Shown here: positions 37,917-47,398 of the stretch, one piece after another
Layout of the letters: each line of letters begins with the position of its first letter
Position numbering within the stretch: position 1 is the stretch's first letter
Origin: Shewanella hafniensis
GTDB taxonomy: Bacteria; Pseudomonadota; Gammaproteobacteria; Enterobacterales; Shewanellaceae
NCBI RefSeq assembly: GCF_019655335.1
Contig: NZ_BPFD01000008.1
Span: 31,435 to 95,434, forward strand
Direction of reading: 5' to 3'
DNA: 64,000 nucleotides
Made by a program: the position numbers and the translations under genes
Notes under the pieces: model-generated
What the model was told of the DNA's origin: nothing
What the model saw: the letters and a program-made list of their open reading frames with translations, nothing else
Database searches by the model: none

Positions 37917-40139
37917 GTGAAGACTCGTTTCGCCTACTCATTAATTGCACTTGCACTCGCTCAACATCAGTCGGCATTCGCCGCTGAAACTGTACTCGAT
38001 AAAGAGGCTCCGCAGCAGACCTTGTCTACGAGTTCATCTGTTGCAAGTCCTGCACCGACTCAAGCCACGACCGATGAGGACGTAAAACTCGCAGCACCTG
38101 AGCGTATTGCCGTCCATGGCCGCGCGATGCAAATGTACGTCGATAAAGAAACCACGATTGGCACTAAGACGGCGATTAATGTGATGGAATTGCCGCAGTC
38201 GGTGCAAGTGCTGACCGAGCAGTTAATCGTTGACCAAGCCGCGCGCAATATTACCGATTTATACCGCTCTATTGCGGGCGTGAGTGAGTTCAGTTATTCG
38301 GGCGTGACCTTTCGCGGTTTCCGCGACGATGCCAACGTCTTTTATGATGGGGTAAGGGGCGATCCCTATTCGGGGTTTTCTGTGCCACAACTCTTTAATG
38401 TGCAGCGGGTTGAAGTGTTAAAAGGCCCTGCATCGGCACTCTATGGCGGCGGTGAACCCGGCGGCATGATTAACTATGTCACTAAAAAACCGACGTTTGT
38501 CGAGAGCAAAGAGCTGACCTTAAGCACCGGCAGCGAGGACATGATGGGGGGGGCGCTGGATTTCACTGGCGGCTTAACCCAAAATCTTGCCTATCGTTTT
38601 GGCGCCTATTATCAGCAGGAAGATAGCTTTCGCAATAATGCCGATAGCCAAAATGCCGAAGTGGCGGGTGGGTTACTCTACGAAATCAGTGATGATACTA
38701 AGCTCACTACCACTTTCGATATTATTAAGCAGGATTTAGGTGGCAATCGACTGCGCGGCGTGCCTGTCGATAATGACGGTAATTTCCTTGTTGCGCCATC
38801 CTATAATGCCAATGAAAAGAGTGACTTCCAGAAGATGGATGCGCTGGTGCTGCAATCGATTCTCGATCATCAACTTACCGATAATTTCTCGGTCAAGACG
38901 CAGATCCGCTATCTGAATAATGATTCCACGCAGCAATATCATGAATCGAGAGGTTGGGTCGATGTAAATGGTGATGGTAAAGCCAATAGTGCAGATGGCA
39001 CCATTAAGCGTGAATACCGAGTGCAAGCACGGGCAAATGATGAAATCAGTTTAACCAATGATTTTGTTTATGCATTCGATGCCTTAGGTTTTGAACATGA
39101 GTTCCTGTTCGGTGGCGATTATCACTATGTGGAAACCGAGTACCATTACAAGCTCGCGACCAGCAAGGAAGGCGTGGGTAACCTGAATATTTTTGACCTT
39201 AACTATGGTGAGACGGATCCTAGTACCTATCAATTAAAAGACATGGATACCGACGGTACCCGTGCTAACCGTTTTGGCCTTTATGTTCAGGAACACTTGC
39301 ACTTTAACGAACAGTGGTCATTGATTGCGGGTCTGCGTTTCAGCCAGTTTGACGATTATGATAAAAAGACTGGCTTCTCCTTTAGTGATAATGCGATAAC
39401 GCCAAGGGCTGGGCTTAATTATCGTCCGATCGATTCAATGTCCTTTTATTTGAATTACTCTGAGAGCTTTAATCCAGCATCTTTAACCGATCAAGCACAA
39501 GATATTGCTGACGGTTTCCTCGATCCAGAAACGGGTAATCAAATTGAACTTGGGATGAAAAATGAGTGGCTTGATGGCCAGTTTATGACCACGCTCGCTG
39601 TATATCGCATTGAAAAACAAAATGTCGCTCAAGCTAACCCTTTAAATACTGGCGATGACGATGGCATTCCCGCTTTACTTAATTTGGGTGAAGTACACAG
39701 TCAAGGCCTTGAATGGACGCTGGTGGGGGATTTAACCGATAACCTGACCGTCACAGCAAACTATGCCTATAACGAGACTGAAGTGGTTAAAGGGGTGACG
39801 AACGACAGTTTAACCAATACTTTTGATAGTAAGCACTTTGCCAATGCGCCGCGTCATCAAGCGGGAATATGGACCCGTTACGATATCAATGCAATCGATT
39901 CGGCGATTGCCTTTGGTATGGATTACGTGGGTGAACAGTTCAGCCTCGATGGCCAAGCGGTGAAGCCCCATACGATTTTTGATATGAGCTGGACGACCCA
40001 GTGGGATCAAACTCAAGTTCGCTTAAATCTTAAAAATATCTTCGACAAAGAATATGCCGTCAGTGGTTTTAGTGAGCGTAATGGCCATTTCCCCGGTGAG
40101 CCGCGTAATATCACCCTTGAACTGAGTCATAAGTTTTAA
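37917..40139 (+). CDS. TonB-dependent siderophore receptor
   Basis: A 740-residue outer-membrane receptor. The signal peptide MKTRFAYSLIALALAQHQ ends AFA-AET. A candidate TonB box is ERIAVHGR. The plug domain has INVMELPQSVQVLTEQLI, YDGVRGD and VEVLKGPASALYGGGEPGGMINYVTKKP, all typical of ferric-siderophore receptors. The barrel ends in the usual aromatic strand NITLELSHKF. GTG 37917 is preferred over TTG 37854 and ATG 37893 because GGGGAC lies six bases before it and the product has a clean signal peptide. A G8 tract at 38546-38553 lies in the plug region. A ferrioxamine- or hydroxamate-type ligand is possible but unproven. Confidence 0.93.
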   Translation: MKTRFAYSLIALALAQHQSAFAAETVLDKEAPQQTLSTSSSVASPAPTQATTDEDVKLAAPERIAVHGRAMQMYVDKETTIGTKTAINVMELPQSVQVLTEQLIVDQAARNITDLYRSIAGVSEFSYSGVTFRGFRDDANVFYDGVRGDPYSGFSVPQLFNVQRVEVLKGPASALYGGGEPGGMINYVTKKPTFVESKELTLSTGSEDMMGGALDFTGGLTQNLAYRFGAYYQQEDSFRNNADSQNAEVAGGLLYEISDDTKLTTTFDIIKQDLGGNRLRGVPVDNDGNFLVAPSYNANEKSDFQKMDALVLQSILDHQLTDNFSVKTQIRYLNNDSTQQYHESRGWVDVNGDGKANSADGTIKREYRVQARANDEISLTNDFVYAFDALGFEHEFLFGGDYHYVETEYHYKLATSKEGVGNLNIFDLNYGETDPSTYQLKDMDTDGTRANRFGLYVQEHLHFNEQWSLIAGLRFSQFDDYDKKTGFSFSDNAITPRAGLNYRPIDSMSFYLNYSESFNPASLTDQAQDIADGFLDPETGNQIELGMKNEWLDGQFMTTLAVYRIEKQNVAQANPLNTGDDDGIPALLNLGEVHSQGLEWTLVGDLTDNLTVTANYAYNETEVVKGVTNDSLTNTFDSKHFANAPRHQAGIWTRYDINAIDSAIAFGMDYVGEQFSLDGQAVKPHTIFDMSWTTQWDQTQVRLNLKNIFDKEYAVSGFSERNGHFPGEPRNITLELSHKF

Positions 40140-40155
40140 TGCATTGATGTGAAAA

Positions 40156-40187
40156 TAGCTTGTTCGTTAAGGATGACGAACAAGCTA
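40156..40187. other. Perfect hairpin after the siderophore receptor gene
   Basis: A 12-bp perfect stem TAGCTTGTTCGT / ACGAACAAGCTA with an 8-base loop, 17 bp past the stop. There is no T-run on the plus strand, so the terminator call is uncertain. Confidence 0.5.
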
Positions 40188-40269
40188 ACCTGCCTAACCT
40201 TGTTCATCATTGCCATTATTTCTGCCAGTATTTGCTGTCGTTATCATCACCGGTTAATGCTTGCACACT

Positions 40270-40296
40270 ATCTTAATAGTATTTTCCTATTAAGAT
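40270..40296. promoter_or_regulatory. AT-rich inverted repeat upstream of the patatin gene
   Basis: Arms ATCTTAATAG / CTATTAAGAT (10 bp, perfect) around a 7-base loop, about 80 bp before the patatin ATG. It could be an operator. Confidence 0.4.
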
Positions 40297-40374
40297 GATA
40301 GCTTCTATCCGTTATCCTTTCTCATTCGTCTTGTTTAGACTCGCCCTATATGAACTATTCGATAAGGTTTCCCT

Positions 40375-41508
40375 ATGCACGCAGTCAGCCACTTAGCCTC
40401 CAAATACGCTCAATCTAACGCTAGCCCACAGGTGGCACTGATTGCAGAAGGTGGTGGTCAACGCGGTATTTTCACCGCAGGCGTGCTCGATTCCTGGCTT
40501 GATGACGGCTTCGATCCCTTTGATTTGTTTATTGGTACTTCTGCTGGCTCACAGAATCTCAGCAGTTTTTTGGCCCGTCAAAAGGGTTATGCCAAACGTT
40601 TGATCCGCGGTTTATCGCGCCATAAACGCTTCTATCGACTCGGTCGCGGGTTAGTTGGTGGCAATGTGGTCGATTTAGATTGGTATTTTGAGCAGACTCG
40701 ACAAGGGATGTTTAAATTAGATCTTAATGCGGCGACAGCCTCACTCGGTCATCGGCAGTTACTTATCACAACTACGAATGCCAGTGATCGCAAGGGTTAT
40801 TTTTTAAGTCCAAGCAGTAAAAGCCAGTGGCGCGAATTGCTTAAAGCTTCTAGCGCATTACCATTTCTGTATAAACAAGGGGTGAAACTCACGCCTTGGC
40901 TAAATGATAATGCCTGTAATAGTGACAAGGCCTGTAATAACGGTGCGGCTGAACATGGCGCCTCTGATAACAGTGCCTCTGCTCACGGTGCAGCATCAAA
41001 CGAAGGTATTGGCAGTGATTTTTATCTCGACGGCGGCTTAGCCGCGCCTTTACCTGTGCGTGAGGCCTATCGTCGTGGTGCCCGCAAAATTGTGGTGATC
41101 CGCACTGTGAGCGAGGATTTTCAGGCGCAATCGGCTTGGGTTCACAAGCTAAAATCGTGGATTTGTGTTTCTGGTTTTTGCCCGAAAACCATAGATTATC
41201 TAGTGCAGCACGAACAAGCCTATCAGGATGAATTGGATTTTATCGCTAATCCGCCAGAGGATGTGGAGATAGTGCAGATTTTTGCCGCTGAAAATTTGCA
41301 GAGTAAGTTACTGGGCAGTACCGATGCGGATTTGCGCCATGATTACCATGCGGGCATAAGTGCCGGAAAGCAGTTTTTAACCCAAGACCCGATGGCGTTG
41401 ACGCAGATGAATGCTTATTTTCACACTCAAGTGCAAACCAACGCTCACACTCAAACCCACATTCAAGCTAACTCTCAAATCCAGCCATTTAGTGCGCTGT
41501 CGGCCTAG
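40375..41508 (+). CDS. Patatin-like phospholipase
   Basis: A 377-residue patatin-domain hydrolase (RssA/YjjU-like). The oxyanion loop is IAEGGGQRGIF, the nucleophile elbow is IGTSAGS, and the catalytic Asp lies in LDGGLAAPLP. Just before the Asp motif is a roughly 30-residue insertion rich in Ala, Asn, Ser and Gly (about 40900-41010), built from near-repeats of the ACNSD/ACNNGAAEHGAS type. The C-terminus is a Gln/Thr/His tail. Both look like low-complexity expansions outside the catalytic core. Likely a cytoplasmic phospholipase or acyl hydrolase. Confidence 0.9.
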   Translation: MHAVSHLASKYAQSNASPQVALIAEGGGQRGIFTAGVLDSWLDDGFDPFDLFIGTSAGSQNLSSFLARQKGYAKRLIRGLSRHKRFYRLGRGLVGGNVVDLDWYFEQTRQGMFKLDLNAATASLGHRQLLITTTNASDRKGYFLSPSSKSQWRELLKASSALPFLYKQGVKLTPWLNDNACNSDKACNNGAAEHGASDNSASAHGAASNEGIGSDFYLDGGLAAPLPVREAYRRGARKIVVIRTVSEDFQAQSAWVHKLKSWICVSGFCPKTIDYLVQHEQAYQDELDFIANPPEDVEIVQIFAAENLQSKLLGSTDADLRHDYHAGISAGKQFLTQDPMALTQMNAYFHTQVQTNAHTQTHIQANSQIQPFSALSA

Positions 41509-41576
41509 CTTGGTTTCGAGTTAAGCCACAATGTAGTGCGTGAGTAAGCAATAAAAGTAAACTGCATCGAAATACA

Positions 41577-41600
41577 AAAGCCACCCTAGGGTGGCCTTTG
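41577..41600. terminator. Terminator between convergent patatin and asnB genes
   Basis: The self-complementary GCCACCCTAGGGTGGC core is flanked by A-runs on one side and T-rich sequence on the other; it can serve both strands. Confidence 0.6.
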
Positions 41601-41675
41601 TGGTTGGCTATCTTAACCTGTATCAATCTAGTTAATTAACTTATATGATTAATCTAGCTCATCAACGTTAGACCA

Positions 41676-43340
41676 TTAATAACTTGATGTGTGTACTGAG
41701 CGCACTGCTCGGCCCGATGGGTCGATAATGCCGCGTAAGCTTTCGTCCCAAGCCAGTGCTTCTGGCGTTGAACAGGCGACGGATTTACCGCCTGGAACCG
41801 TTTCTGCAGCGCCGCTCAGTGGATAATGTTCTTCAAAGAAGCAGCGATAGAAATAGGCTTCTTTGGTTTCTGGCGTGTTGTATGGGAAACGGAATTTCGC
41901 GTTTGCCAATTGTAAATCATCCACCCGCGCTGCAGCTTGTTCTTTCAAACCGTCAATCCAAGAGTAGCCTACGCCGTCACTGAATTGTTCCTTTTGACGC
42001 CATGCCACTTCTTTTGGCAACTTGTGCTCAAAGGCTTGGCGTAGAATGTGTTTCTCGATACGACCATCCTTAGACATTTTTGCTTCAGGGTTGATGCGCA
42101 TCGCCACATCCATAAACTCTTTGTCGAGGAAGGGCACACGGGCTTCTAATCCCCAAGCGGCCATGGCCTTGTTGGCACGCAGACAATCGAACAGATGCAG
42201 CTTATCGAGTTTGCGGACTAATTCCTCGTGGAATGCCTGTGCGTTTGGCGCTTTATGGAAGTATAAATAGCCGCCAAATAGCTCGTCAGCACCTTCACCC
42301 GATAACACCATCTTAATGCCCATGGCTTTGATTTTACGCGCCATTAAATACATTGGCGTGGCAGCACGTATGGTGGTGACATCGTAGGTTTCTAAGTGAT
42401 AAATCACTTCTTTAATCGCATCTAAGCCTTCTTGGAAGGTGAAATGGATCTCATGGTGAATGGTACCAATCGCATCGGCGACCTTTTTGGCGGCGATTAA
42501 ATCCGGCGCGCCTTTTAAGCCGACGGCAAAGGAGTGAAGCTGTGGCCACCAAGCGCCCGTTTCACCATCGTCTTCGATGCGGCGTTTAGCAAAGGTTTGA
42601 GTAATCGCTGAGATAACCGATGAATCTAAGCCGCCCGACAGCAACACACCATAGGGCACGTCTGACATTAATTGGCGCTTGACCGCCGCTTCTAATGCGT
42701 CACGCAATTCTTCTTGGCTGGCTGGGTTATCTTTAACCGCCTCATAGCTTTGCCAATCACGAGTGTAGTATTTCACCGCGGCTGCATCGCTTGAGTACAA
42801 ATATTGGCCCGGTAAGAATTCCTCTACCGTTTTACACACTGGCATCAAGGCTTTCATTTCGGAGGCTACATAGAAGTTACCCGCAGCGTCACGGCCTGTG
42901 TATAGCGGGATGATACCCATGTGATCGCGGCCGATAAGATATCTGTCTTGGGCTTTGTCATATAACACAAAGGCGAAGATACCGTTTAATTTATCAAGAA
43001 ATTCAGTGCCATATTCTTGATACAGCGCCAAGATCACTTCGCAGTCAGAGTTGGTTTGATAGCTGTACTTATCGCCTAACTGGGCTTTCAATTCTTTGTG
43101 GTTATAGATTTCGCCGTTGACCGCGAGGATCAAACTGCCATCTTCGGTCAGCAGTGGCTGAGCACCGTGTTCAATGTCAACAATCGCTAAACGTTCGTGG
43201 GCAAGAATTGCTTTATCACTGGCATAAATACCTGACCAGTCAGGGCCACGGTGGCGCATGAGCTTAGACATTTCTAGCGCGACTTGGCGCAGTTCTTTGG
43301 CATCAGATTGGATATCTAAAATCGAAAAGATTGAACACAT
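41676..43340 (-). CDS. asnB: Asparagine synthetase B (glutamine-hydrolysing)
   Basis: Makes asparagine from aspartate, ATP and glutamine. The 554 residues match E. coli AsnB exactly in length. The catalytic Cys2 opens the glutaminase domain (MCSIFSIL; Met is removed), with RHRGPDWSG and GEIYNH. The synthetase domain has the ATP motif LLSGGLDSSVISAI and GEGADELFGGY. GGGAG lies seven bases upstream. It is monocistronic. Confidence 0.97.
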   Translation of the reverse strand: MCSIFSILDIQSDAKELRQVALEMSKLMRHRGPDWSGIYASDKAILAHERLAIVDIEHGAQPLLTEDGSLILAVNGEIYNHKELKAQLGDKYSYQTNSDCEVILALYQEYGTEFLDKLNGIFAFVLYDKAQDRYLIGRDHMGIIPLYTGRDAAGNFYVASEMKALMPVCKTVEEFLPGQYLYSSDAAAVKYYTRDWQSYEAVKDNPASQEELRDALEAAVKRQLMSDVPYGVLLSGGLDSSVISAITQTFAKRRIEDDGETGAWWPQLHSFAVGLKGAPDLIAAKKVADAIGTIHHEIHFTFQEGLDAIKEVIYHLETYDVTTIRAATPMYLMARKIKAMGIKMVLSGEGADELFGGYLYFHKAPNAQAFHEELVRKLDKLHLFDCLRANKAMAAWGLEARVPFLDKEFMDVAMRINPEAKMSKDGRIEKHILRQAFEHKLPKEVAWRQKEQFSDGVGYSWIDGLKEQAAARVDDLQLANAKFRFPYNTPETKEAYFYRCFFEEHYPLSGAAETVPGGKSVACSTPEALAWDESLRGIIDPSGRAVRSVHTSSY

Positions 43341-43772
43341 AGTACAACTCCCACACTGTCTGTCATTTGAGGATGTCTCAATTGAGGTTTAATGTGCCAG
43401 CAATTTAGGTATTTGCCAAATACTATTTTTGATGTTTTATCTGTTTATTGGTGTTTTTGTTGGCTTAGGTGTTTGTGTTTAATGCTTTTATTTGAGAATA
43501 ATTCATTAAATTGGTGTTATTTTTGATTATTTGTTTTTATCGTCTGATTTGGCGTGAGGGGTTTTGGGGAATTCACAATGTGTTTTAAAAAAGTGTCGAT
43601 GACAGAAAAACCGTTAAAAAGACCATAAATAATGAGTTGGCTCTTTTAAGTGTTTTATTTTTAATCAGTTAATGCGTCGAGTTTGACATCAACCAATTGC
43701 ATAAGCCTATGCAGAATGGTGTCGCAGGATGGATATTTCGCGATAACGGTATTGTTTGTGAGCTGAAAACAA
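43341..43772. other. AT-rich intergenic stretch upstream of asnB
   Basis: No ORF is supported. It must hold the asnB promoter, but no hexamer pair stands out. It is T-rich with no strong palindrome. Confidence 0.5.
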
Positions 43773-43801
43773 AAAAGCACGTGAATGGTTCACGTGCTTT
43801 T
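43773..43801 (-). terminator. Intrinsic terminator of the M28 peptidase gene
   Basis: A 13-bp perfect stem AAAAGCACGTGAA / TTCACGTGCTTTT with loop TGG and a minus-strand T-run. It is 135 bp past the stop, so the 3' leader is long. Confidence 0.7.
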
Positions 43802-43935
43802 CAATCTTGTTTGGTGCTTTGGTTGGCGTAGGAAGCGTTTTATTCAGCCGCTTTATTTCGCAGGTGCGACTAGCGGGCGTTAATAAGAGACGACTCACTA
43901 AGCCGCCTCTCACAAACTGTTACTGATACAAGCTG

Positions 43936-45612
43936 CTATTTTGCGTCCGTTACCAGTGTCGTTTTAGCTGGGCGCAGGCTATTAAACTCTGTGCCTTGAT
44001 AGTATCCCGGCCAATCTTGGCTGCTACCCAATGTGCGCGTGACTTGGTAGTAGACTTGCAAATCTTGCAGTGCGCCGCTCAAATCCCAGTCTTCATGGTA
44101 TTCATCGCAGACATTGTGATAACAGCCTTTCATTGTAGCTTGCATCTGAGTTTTATAAGCCGCCGTGGCCTCATCAACGGGGTCGCTACCGCCGCCGGCA
44201 AAGACCGCTGGCACGCCCAGTTTGGCAAAGCTGAAATGATCTGAACGGAAGAAACCGCCCGAAGCGGGATTTTTCTCACCCATGGCGATACGATTCTGTT
44301 GTTTCGCCGCATCGATAAGATAAGTTTCTAACTCGGATTTACCTTTGCCGACGATAGTAAAGTCCTTGGTCTTGCCATAGATATTGGTGCTATCGAGGTT
44401 TAACACTGCCACGGTTTTATCGATAGGATAAAGTGGATTGGCGGCGTAATAGCGTGAGCCGAGTAAGCCCTGTTCTTCACCTGTGGTGGCAATAAAGGTG
44501 ACCGAGCGCGCTAAACCGTGGCCTTGTTTGGCATTGTCGGCTAATTGTCTGGCGATTTCGAGGATGCCGGCAGTGCCCGAGGCATTGTCCATAGCGCCGT
44601 TGTAAATCTGATCGCCTGCTTTCGTCTCGTCTTTACCTATGTGATCCCAATGTGCGGTATAGAGGATCTGCTCGTCGGCTTGTGTGCTGCCGGGGAGTGT
44701 GGCGACCACATTGTAGCTATTGGCGTATTCGGCTTTGTTTTTAAAGGCGATGCTGGCTGTTTGCTCAAGGGGAACATTGATTGGGCTGTCGGCGGCGCGT
44801 GCCATTAAATTAGGCAGTGATAAACCCGCTTTATCAAACAGCTGGGTTGCTGCGTCCAATGTAAGCCAGCCTTCGACTTGGATGCGGCTATCTTGTTCGG
44901 CTTTACTCAGCACCAGATCTTGCTGTGGCCCAGTCCAGCTATTTTCTATCACGGACCAAGGGTAAGAAGCTGGCTCGGTATCATGGATAATCAGTGCGCC
45001 GAGTGCGCCTTGTCGACTGGCCTCTTCAAATTTGTAGCTCCAACGGCCGTAATAGGTCATGGCTTTGCCGTTGAATTTACCCGAGTCAGGGCGAGCAAAG
45101 CCGGGATCGTTCACTAAGATCACCGCGATTTTGCCTTTCATGTCGAGATCTTGGTAATCATTCCAACCATATTCAGGGGCATTCACCCCATAGCCGACGA
45201 AGACTAATGGTGCGTTCTCAATATTAATACCACCGTTATCGTGGCGACTGCTGAGCACCAGATCTTTTCGGTATTGAAAGGGTAATCCTGCCAGTGTGAC
45301 TTGCTGCGCTTCATCTGCGGTATAGCTGACCATAGGCACAGGTTGTAAAAAGCTGCCTTGATACGCGCCCTTGAGCCCCATCTCAGTAAAGGCTTTGCTC
45401 AAATAGTCCAAGGTGAGTTTTTCACCGTGAGTGGTCGGCGCACGACCTTCAAATTCATCGGATGACAGGGCTTTAATATCATTTCTAAAGCGCGCTTCAT
45501 TAAACTGCACTGGCTTAAGTTCAGCCAAAGTGCTGTTGCCATCAGGCTCTGATGCATTCGGACTACAGGCACTGAGCATAGCCAGCGCACAGAGGGGATA
45601 CAGACGTCGCAT
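43936..45612 (-). CDS. M28-family zinc aminopeptidase lipoprotein
   Basis: A 558-residue lipoprotein: signal MRRLYPLCALAMLSAC with lipobox LSAC, then a protease-associated insert and an M28 peptidase domain. The zinc ligands are visible: His in HWDHIGKD, Asp in NGAMDNASGTAG, Glu in TTGEEQGLLGS, Asp in LNLDSTNIYG and His in FRSDHFSFAKLG. It is probably periplasmic or outer-membrane anchored and trims peptides. The product starts at the ATG giving the intact signal peptide. Confidence 0.94.
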   Translation of the reverse strand: MRRLYPLCALAMLSACSPNASEPDGNSTLAELKPVQFNEARFRNDIKALSSDEFEGRAPTTHGEKLTLDYLSKAFTEMGLKGAYQGSFLQPVPMVSYTADEAQQVTLAGLPFQYRKDLVLSSRHDNGGINIENAPLVFVGYGVNAPEYGWNDYQDLDMKGKIAVILVNDPGFARPDSGKFNGKAMTYYGRWSYKFEEASRQGALGALIIHDTEPASYPWSVIENSWTGPQQDLVLSKAEQDSRIQVEGWLTLDAATQLFDKAGLSLPNLMARAADSPINVPLEQTASIAFKNKAEYANSYNVVATLPGSTQADEQILYTAHWDHIGKDETKAGDQIYNGAMDNASGTAGILEIARQLADNAKQGHGLARSVTFIATTGEEQGLLGSRYYAANPLYPIDKTVAVLNLDSTNIYGKTKDFTIVGKGKSELETYLIDAAKQQNRIAMGEKNPASGGFFRSDHFSFAKLGVPAVFAGGGSDPVDEATAAYKTQMQATMKGCYHNVCDEYHEDWDLSGALQDLQVYYQVTRTLGSSQDWPGYYQGTEFNSLRPAKTTLVTDAK

Positions 45613-45683
45613 AGGTTAATCCTACTGTTGTTTTAATTAAGGAATTTTAGATTTCTGTTAATCAATCTGAAGTGAGGCTTATC

Positions 45684-45788
45684 ATGAAGCAAGCCGCTGT
45701 GAGCCACAAGGCTGAGAAGAAGGTGAATGTGTTACTTAATGTTGCTTTACCCTATGCAATACGCCTTTGGGCGAGACGTGTTGCATAG
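45684..45788 (+). CDS. Possible small ORF of 34 codons
   Basis: ATG with GAGG about nine bases upstream encodes MKQAAVSHKAEKKVNVLLNV and a short Arg-rich amphipathic end. It ends inside an inverted repeat (CCTATGCAA at 45751-45759 and TTGCATAGG at 45781-45789). There is no homology I can name; it may be chance. Confidence 0.2.
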   Translation: MKQAAVSHKAEKKVNVLLNVALPYAIRLWARRVA

Positions 45789-45789
45789 G
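45751..45789. other. Compound inverted repeat between nagD and the M28 gene
   Basis: The outer stem CCTATGCAA / TTGCATAGG (9 bp) encloses CGCC-TTTG-GGCG. It lies 61-99 bp past the nagD stop with no T-run; it could be an operator or a weak nagD terminator. Confidence 0.45.
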
Positions 45790-45849
45790 TCATATTTGAA
45801 CGATTAGCAAAATGGGTGGTTAGACCTAAACCTAGGGGGAGACAATTGT

Positions 45850-46596
45850 TTAAACCACATCAATATCGCCAGCGCAGGCAAACACATGGTTGGGGCGGAA
45901 GGGTTCTTTGTCGATATCTTCAAGCTTACTCACGCCACTGGTGACCAGAATGGTTTCAAGCCCCGCTTGGAAACCCGCTAGAATATCGGTGCGCATATTG
46001 TCGCCAATAATGACAGTGTCTTCCGAGTGCCCATCAATATGATTAAGTGCAGAGCGAATAATCCATGCGCTCGGTTTACCCACGTAGAAGGGTTTTTTAC
46101 CGGTAATACGCTCAATAGGCGAACACAGCGCGCCGCAGGCAGGGCTGTAAGCTGGGCCGTGAGTATCAGGGTTAGTGGCAATAAAGCGCGCGCCACGTGC
46201 GATGAAGCCCGCGGCTTTATGGATCATCTCCCAGTTGTAGGAGCGGGTTTCACCGACAATCACAAAGTCAGGGTTGATATCGGTAATGGTAAAGCCTGCT
46301 TTGTAGAGTTCGTGGGTGAGGGCGCCTTCACCAATAACATAGGCCTTGCTGCCTTCTTGGTGTTTTAAAAAGTCGGCGGTGGCCATGGCGGAGGTGTAAA
46401 AGCATTCTTCGGGAATATCAATACCGGCGGCGCTTAAACGGTTTTGCAGATCCTTACCCGTTTGCACTGGGTAGTTTGTGAGGATCACCAGAGGATTGCC
46501 TTGTTCTAAAATGCGCTGGATAAATTTGTCGCTGCCAGGGATCAGTTTATTGTCGTGCAGTAGTACACCATCGATATCGCAGATAATATTTTTCAT
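45850..46596 (-). CDS. nagD: HAD-IIA phosphatase NagD
   Basis: A 248-residue NagD (E. coli 250) with very high similarity along its length: NIICDIDGVLLHDN (nucleophile Asp), LTNYPVQTGKDLQNR, FYTSAMATADFLKHQEGSKA and VIIGDNMRTDILAGFQAGLE. It is an ribonucleotide/sugar monophosphatase. In E. coli it sits in the nag operon; here no nagB, nagA or nagC gene is adjacent, so its regulation differs. Confidence 0.95.
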   Translation of the reverse strand: MKNIICDIDGVLLHDNKLIPGSDKFIQRILEQGNPLVILTNYPVQTGKDLQNRLSAAGIDIPEECFYTSAMATADFLKHQEGSKAYVIGEGALTHELYKAGFTITDINPDFVIVGETRSYNWEMIHKAAGFIARGARFIATNPDTHGPAYSPACGALCSPIERITGKKPFYVGKPSAWIIRSALNHIDGHSEDTVIIGDNMRTDILAGFQAGLETILVTSGVSKLEDIDKEPFRPNHVFACAGDIDVV

Positions 46597-46753
46597 CTAA
46601 TAGTCTCTTGTCATGCCGAGCAAAAATCACTTTTCGTTAAGTTATCTAATGCCACATTGCCCCAGAAAACAATGCTTTTGTGGAAAATAGTTAAAAAAAT
46701 AGAGACCCTAAGGTCTCCATTTGTGATCTCGCTACCATTGCTTTAAAGCGGAA

Positions 46754-47398
46754 CTAATCAGGCGCGTAACCGCTGGGGCCGATCAGATTGCCATCAAGAT
46801 AGGCTTGGCCATTTTGCATGTTAAGACGTTGCTGACTAAACCATTTCACCACGAGCGGATAAATGGCATGTTCTTGCTCATGCACACGGGCGGCGAGCAT
46901 GTCAGCGGTATCTTCTTCATAAACAGGCACTTTTGCCTGTAAAATCACAGGACCTGCATCCAGCTCTGGCGTGACAAAATGCACGCTGGCACCATGTTCG
47001 CTATCGTTCGCGTCTATGGCACGTTGATGGGTGTTTAAGCCAGTGTATTTCGGTAGCAGCGAAGGATGAATGTTGATCATGCGACCTAGATAATGATTCA
47101 CGAAATCATCGGTTAAGATCCGCATAAATCCTGCCAACACGATTAAATCGGGTTGGTACTGTTCGATTACAGTCATTAAACGCGCATCGTATTCAGAGCG
47201 AGATTCACCTTGGTGAGCTATCACGCAGCTGGTATCAATTTCGCCATGATGGGCGCGCACTAGGCCATAGGCATCGGGTTTATTACTGATGACTCCGACA
47301 ACTTCGGCCTGCAGATTATCGTCGCAACCGTCGATAATCGCTTGCAGGTTACTGCCATTTCCGGAAATTAATACAACTACACGACAGCTCTGGGGCAT
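46754..47398 (-). CDS. purN: Phosphoribosylglycinamide formyltransferase
   Basis: The third step of IMP synthesis, using 10-formyl-THF. The 214-residue protein has the folate-binding core VLISGNGSNLQAIID and the catalytic block LAGFMRILTDDFVNHYLGRMINIHPSLLPKY, with the Asn-His-Asp set (INIHPS, VHFVTPELDAG). It overlaps the purM stop by one base (TAATG), so purM-purN are translationally coupled. Confidence 0.96.
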   Translation of the reverse strand: MPQSCRVVVLISGNGSNLQAIIDGCDDNLQAEVVGVISNKPDAYGLVRAHHGEIDTSCVIAHQGESRSEYDARLMTVIEQYQPDLIVLAGFMRILTDDFVNHYLGRMINIHPSLLPKYTGLNTHQRAIDANDSEHGASVHFVTPELDAGPVILQAKVPVYEEDTADMLAARVHEQEHAIYPLVVKWFSQQRLNMQNGQAYLDGNLIGPSGYAPD

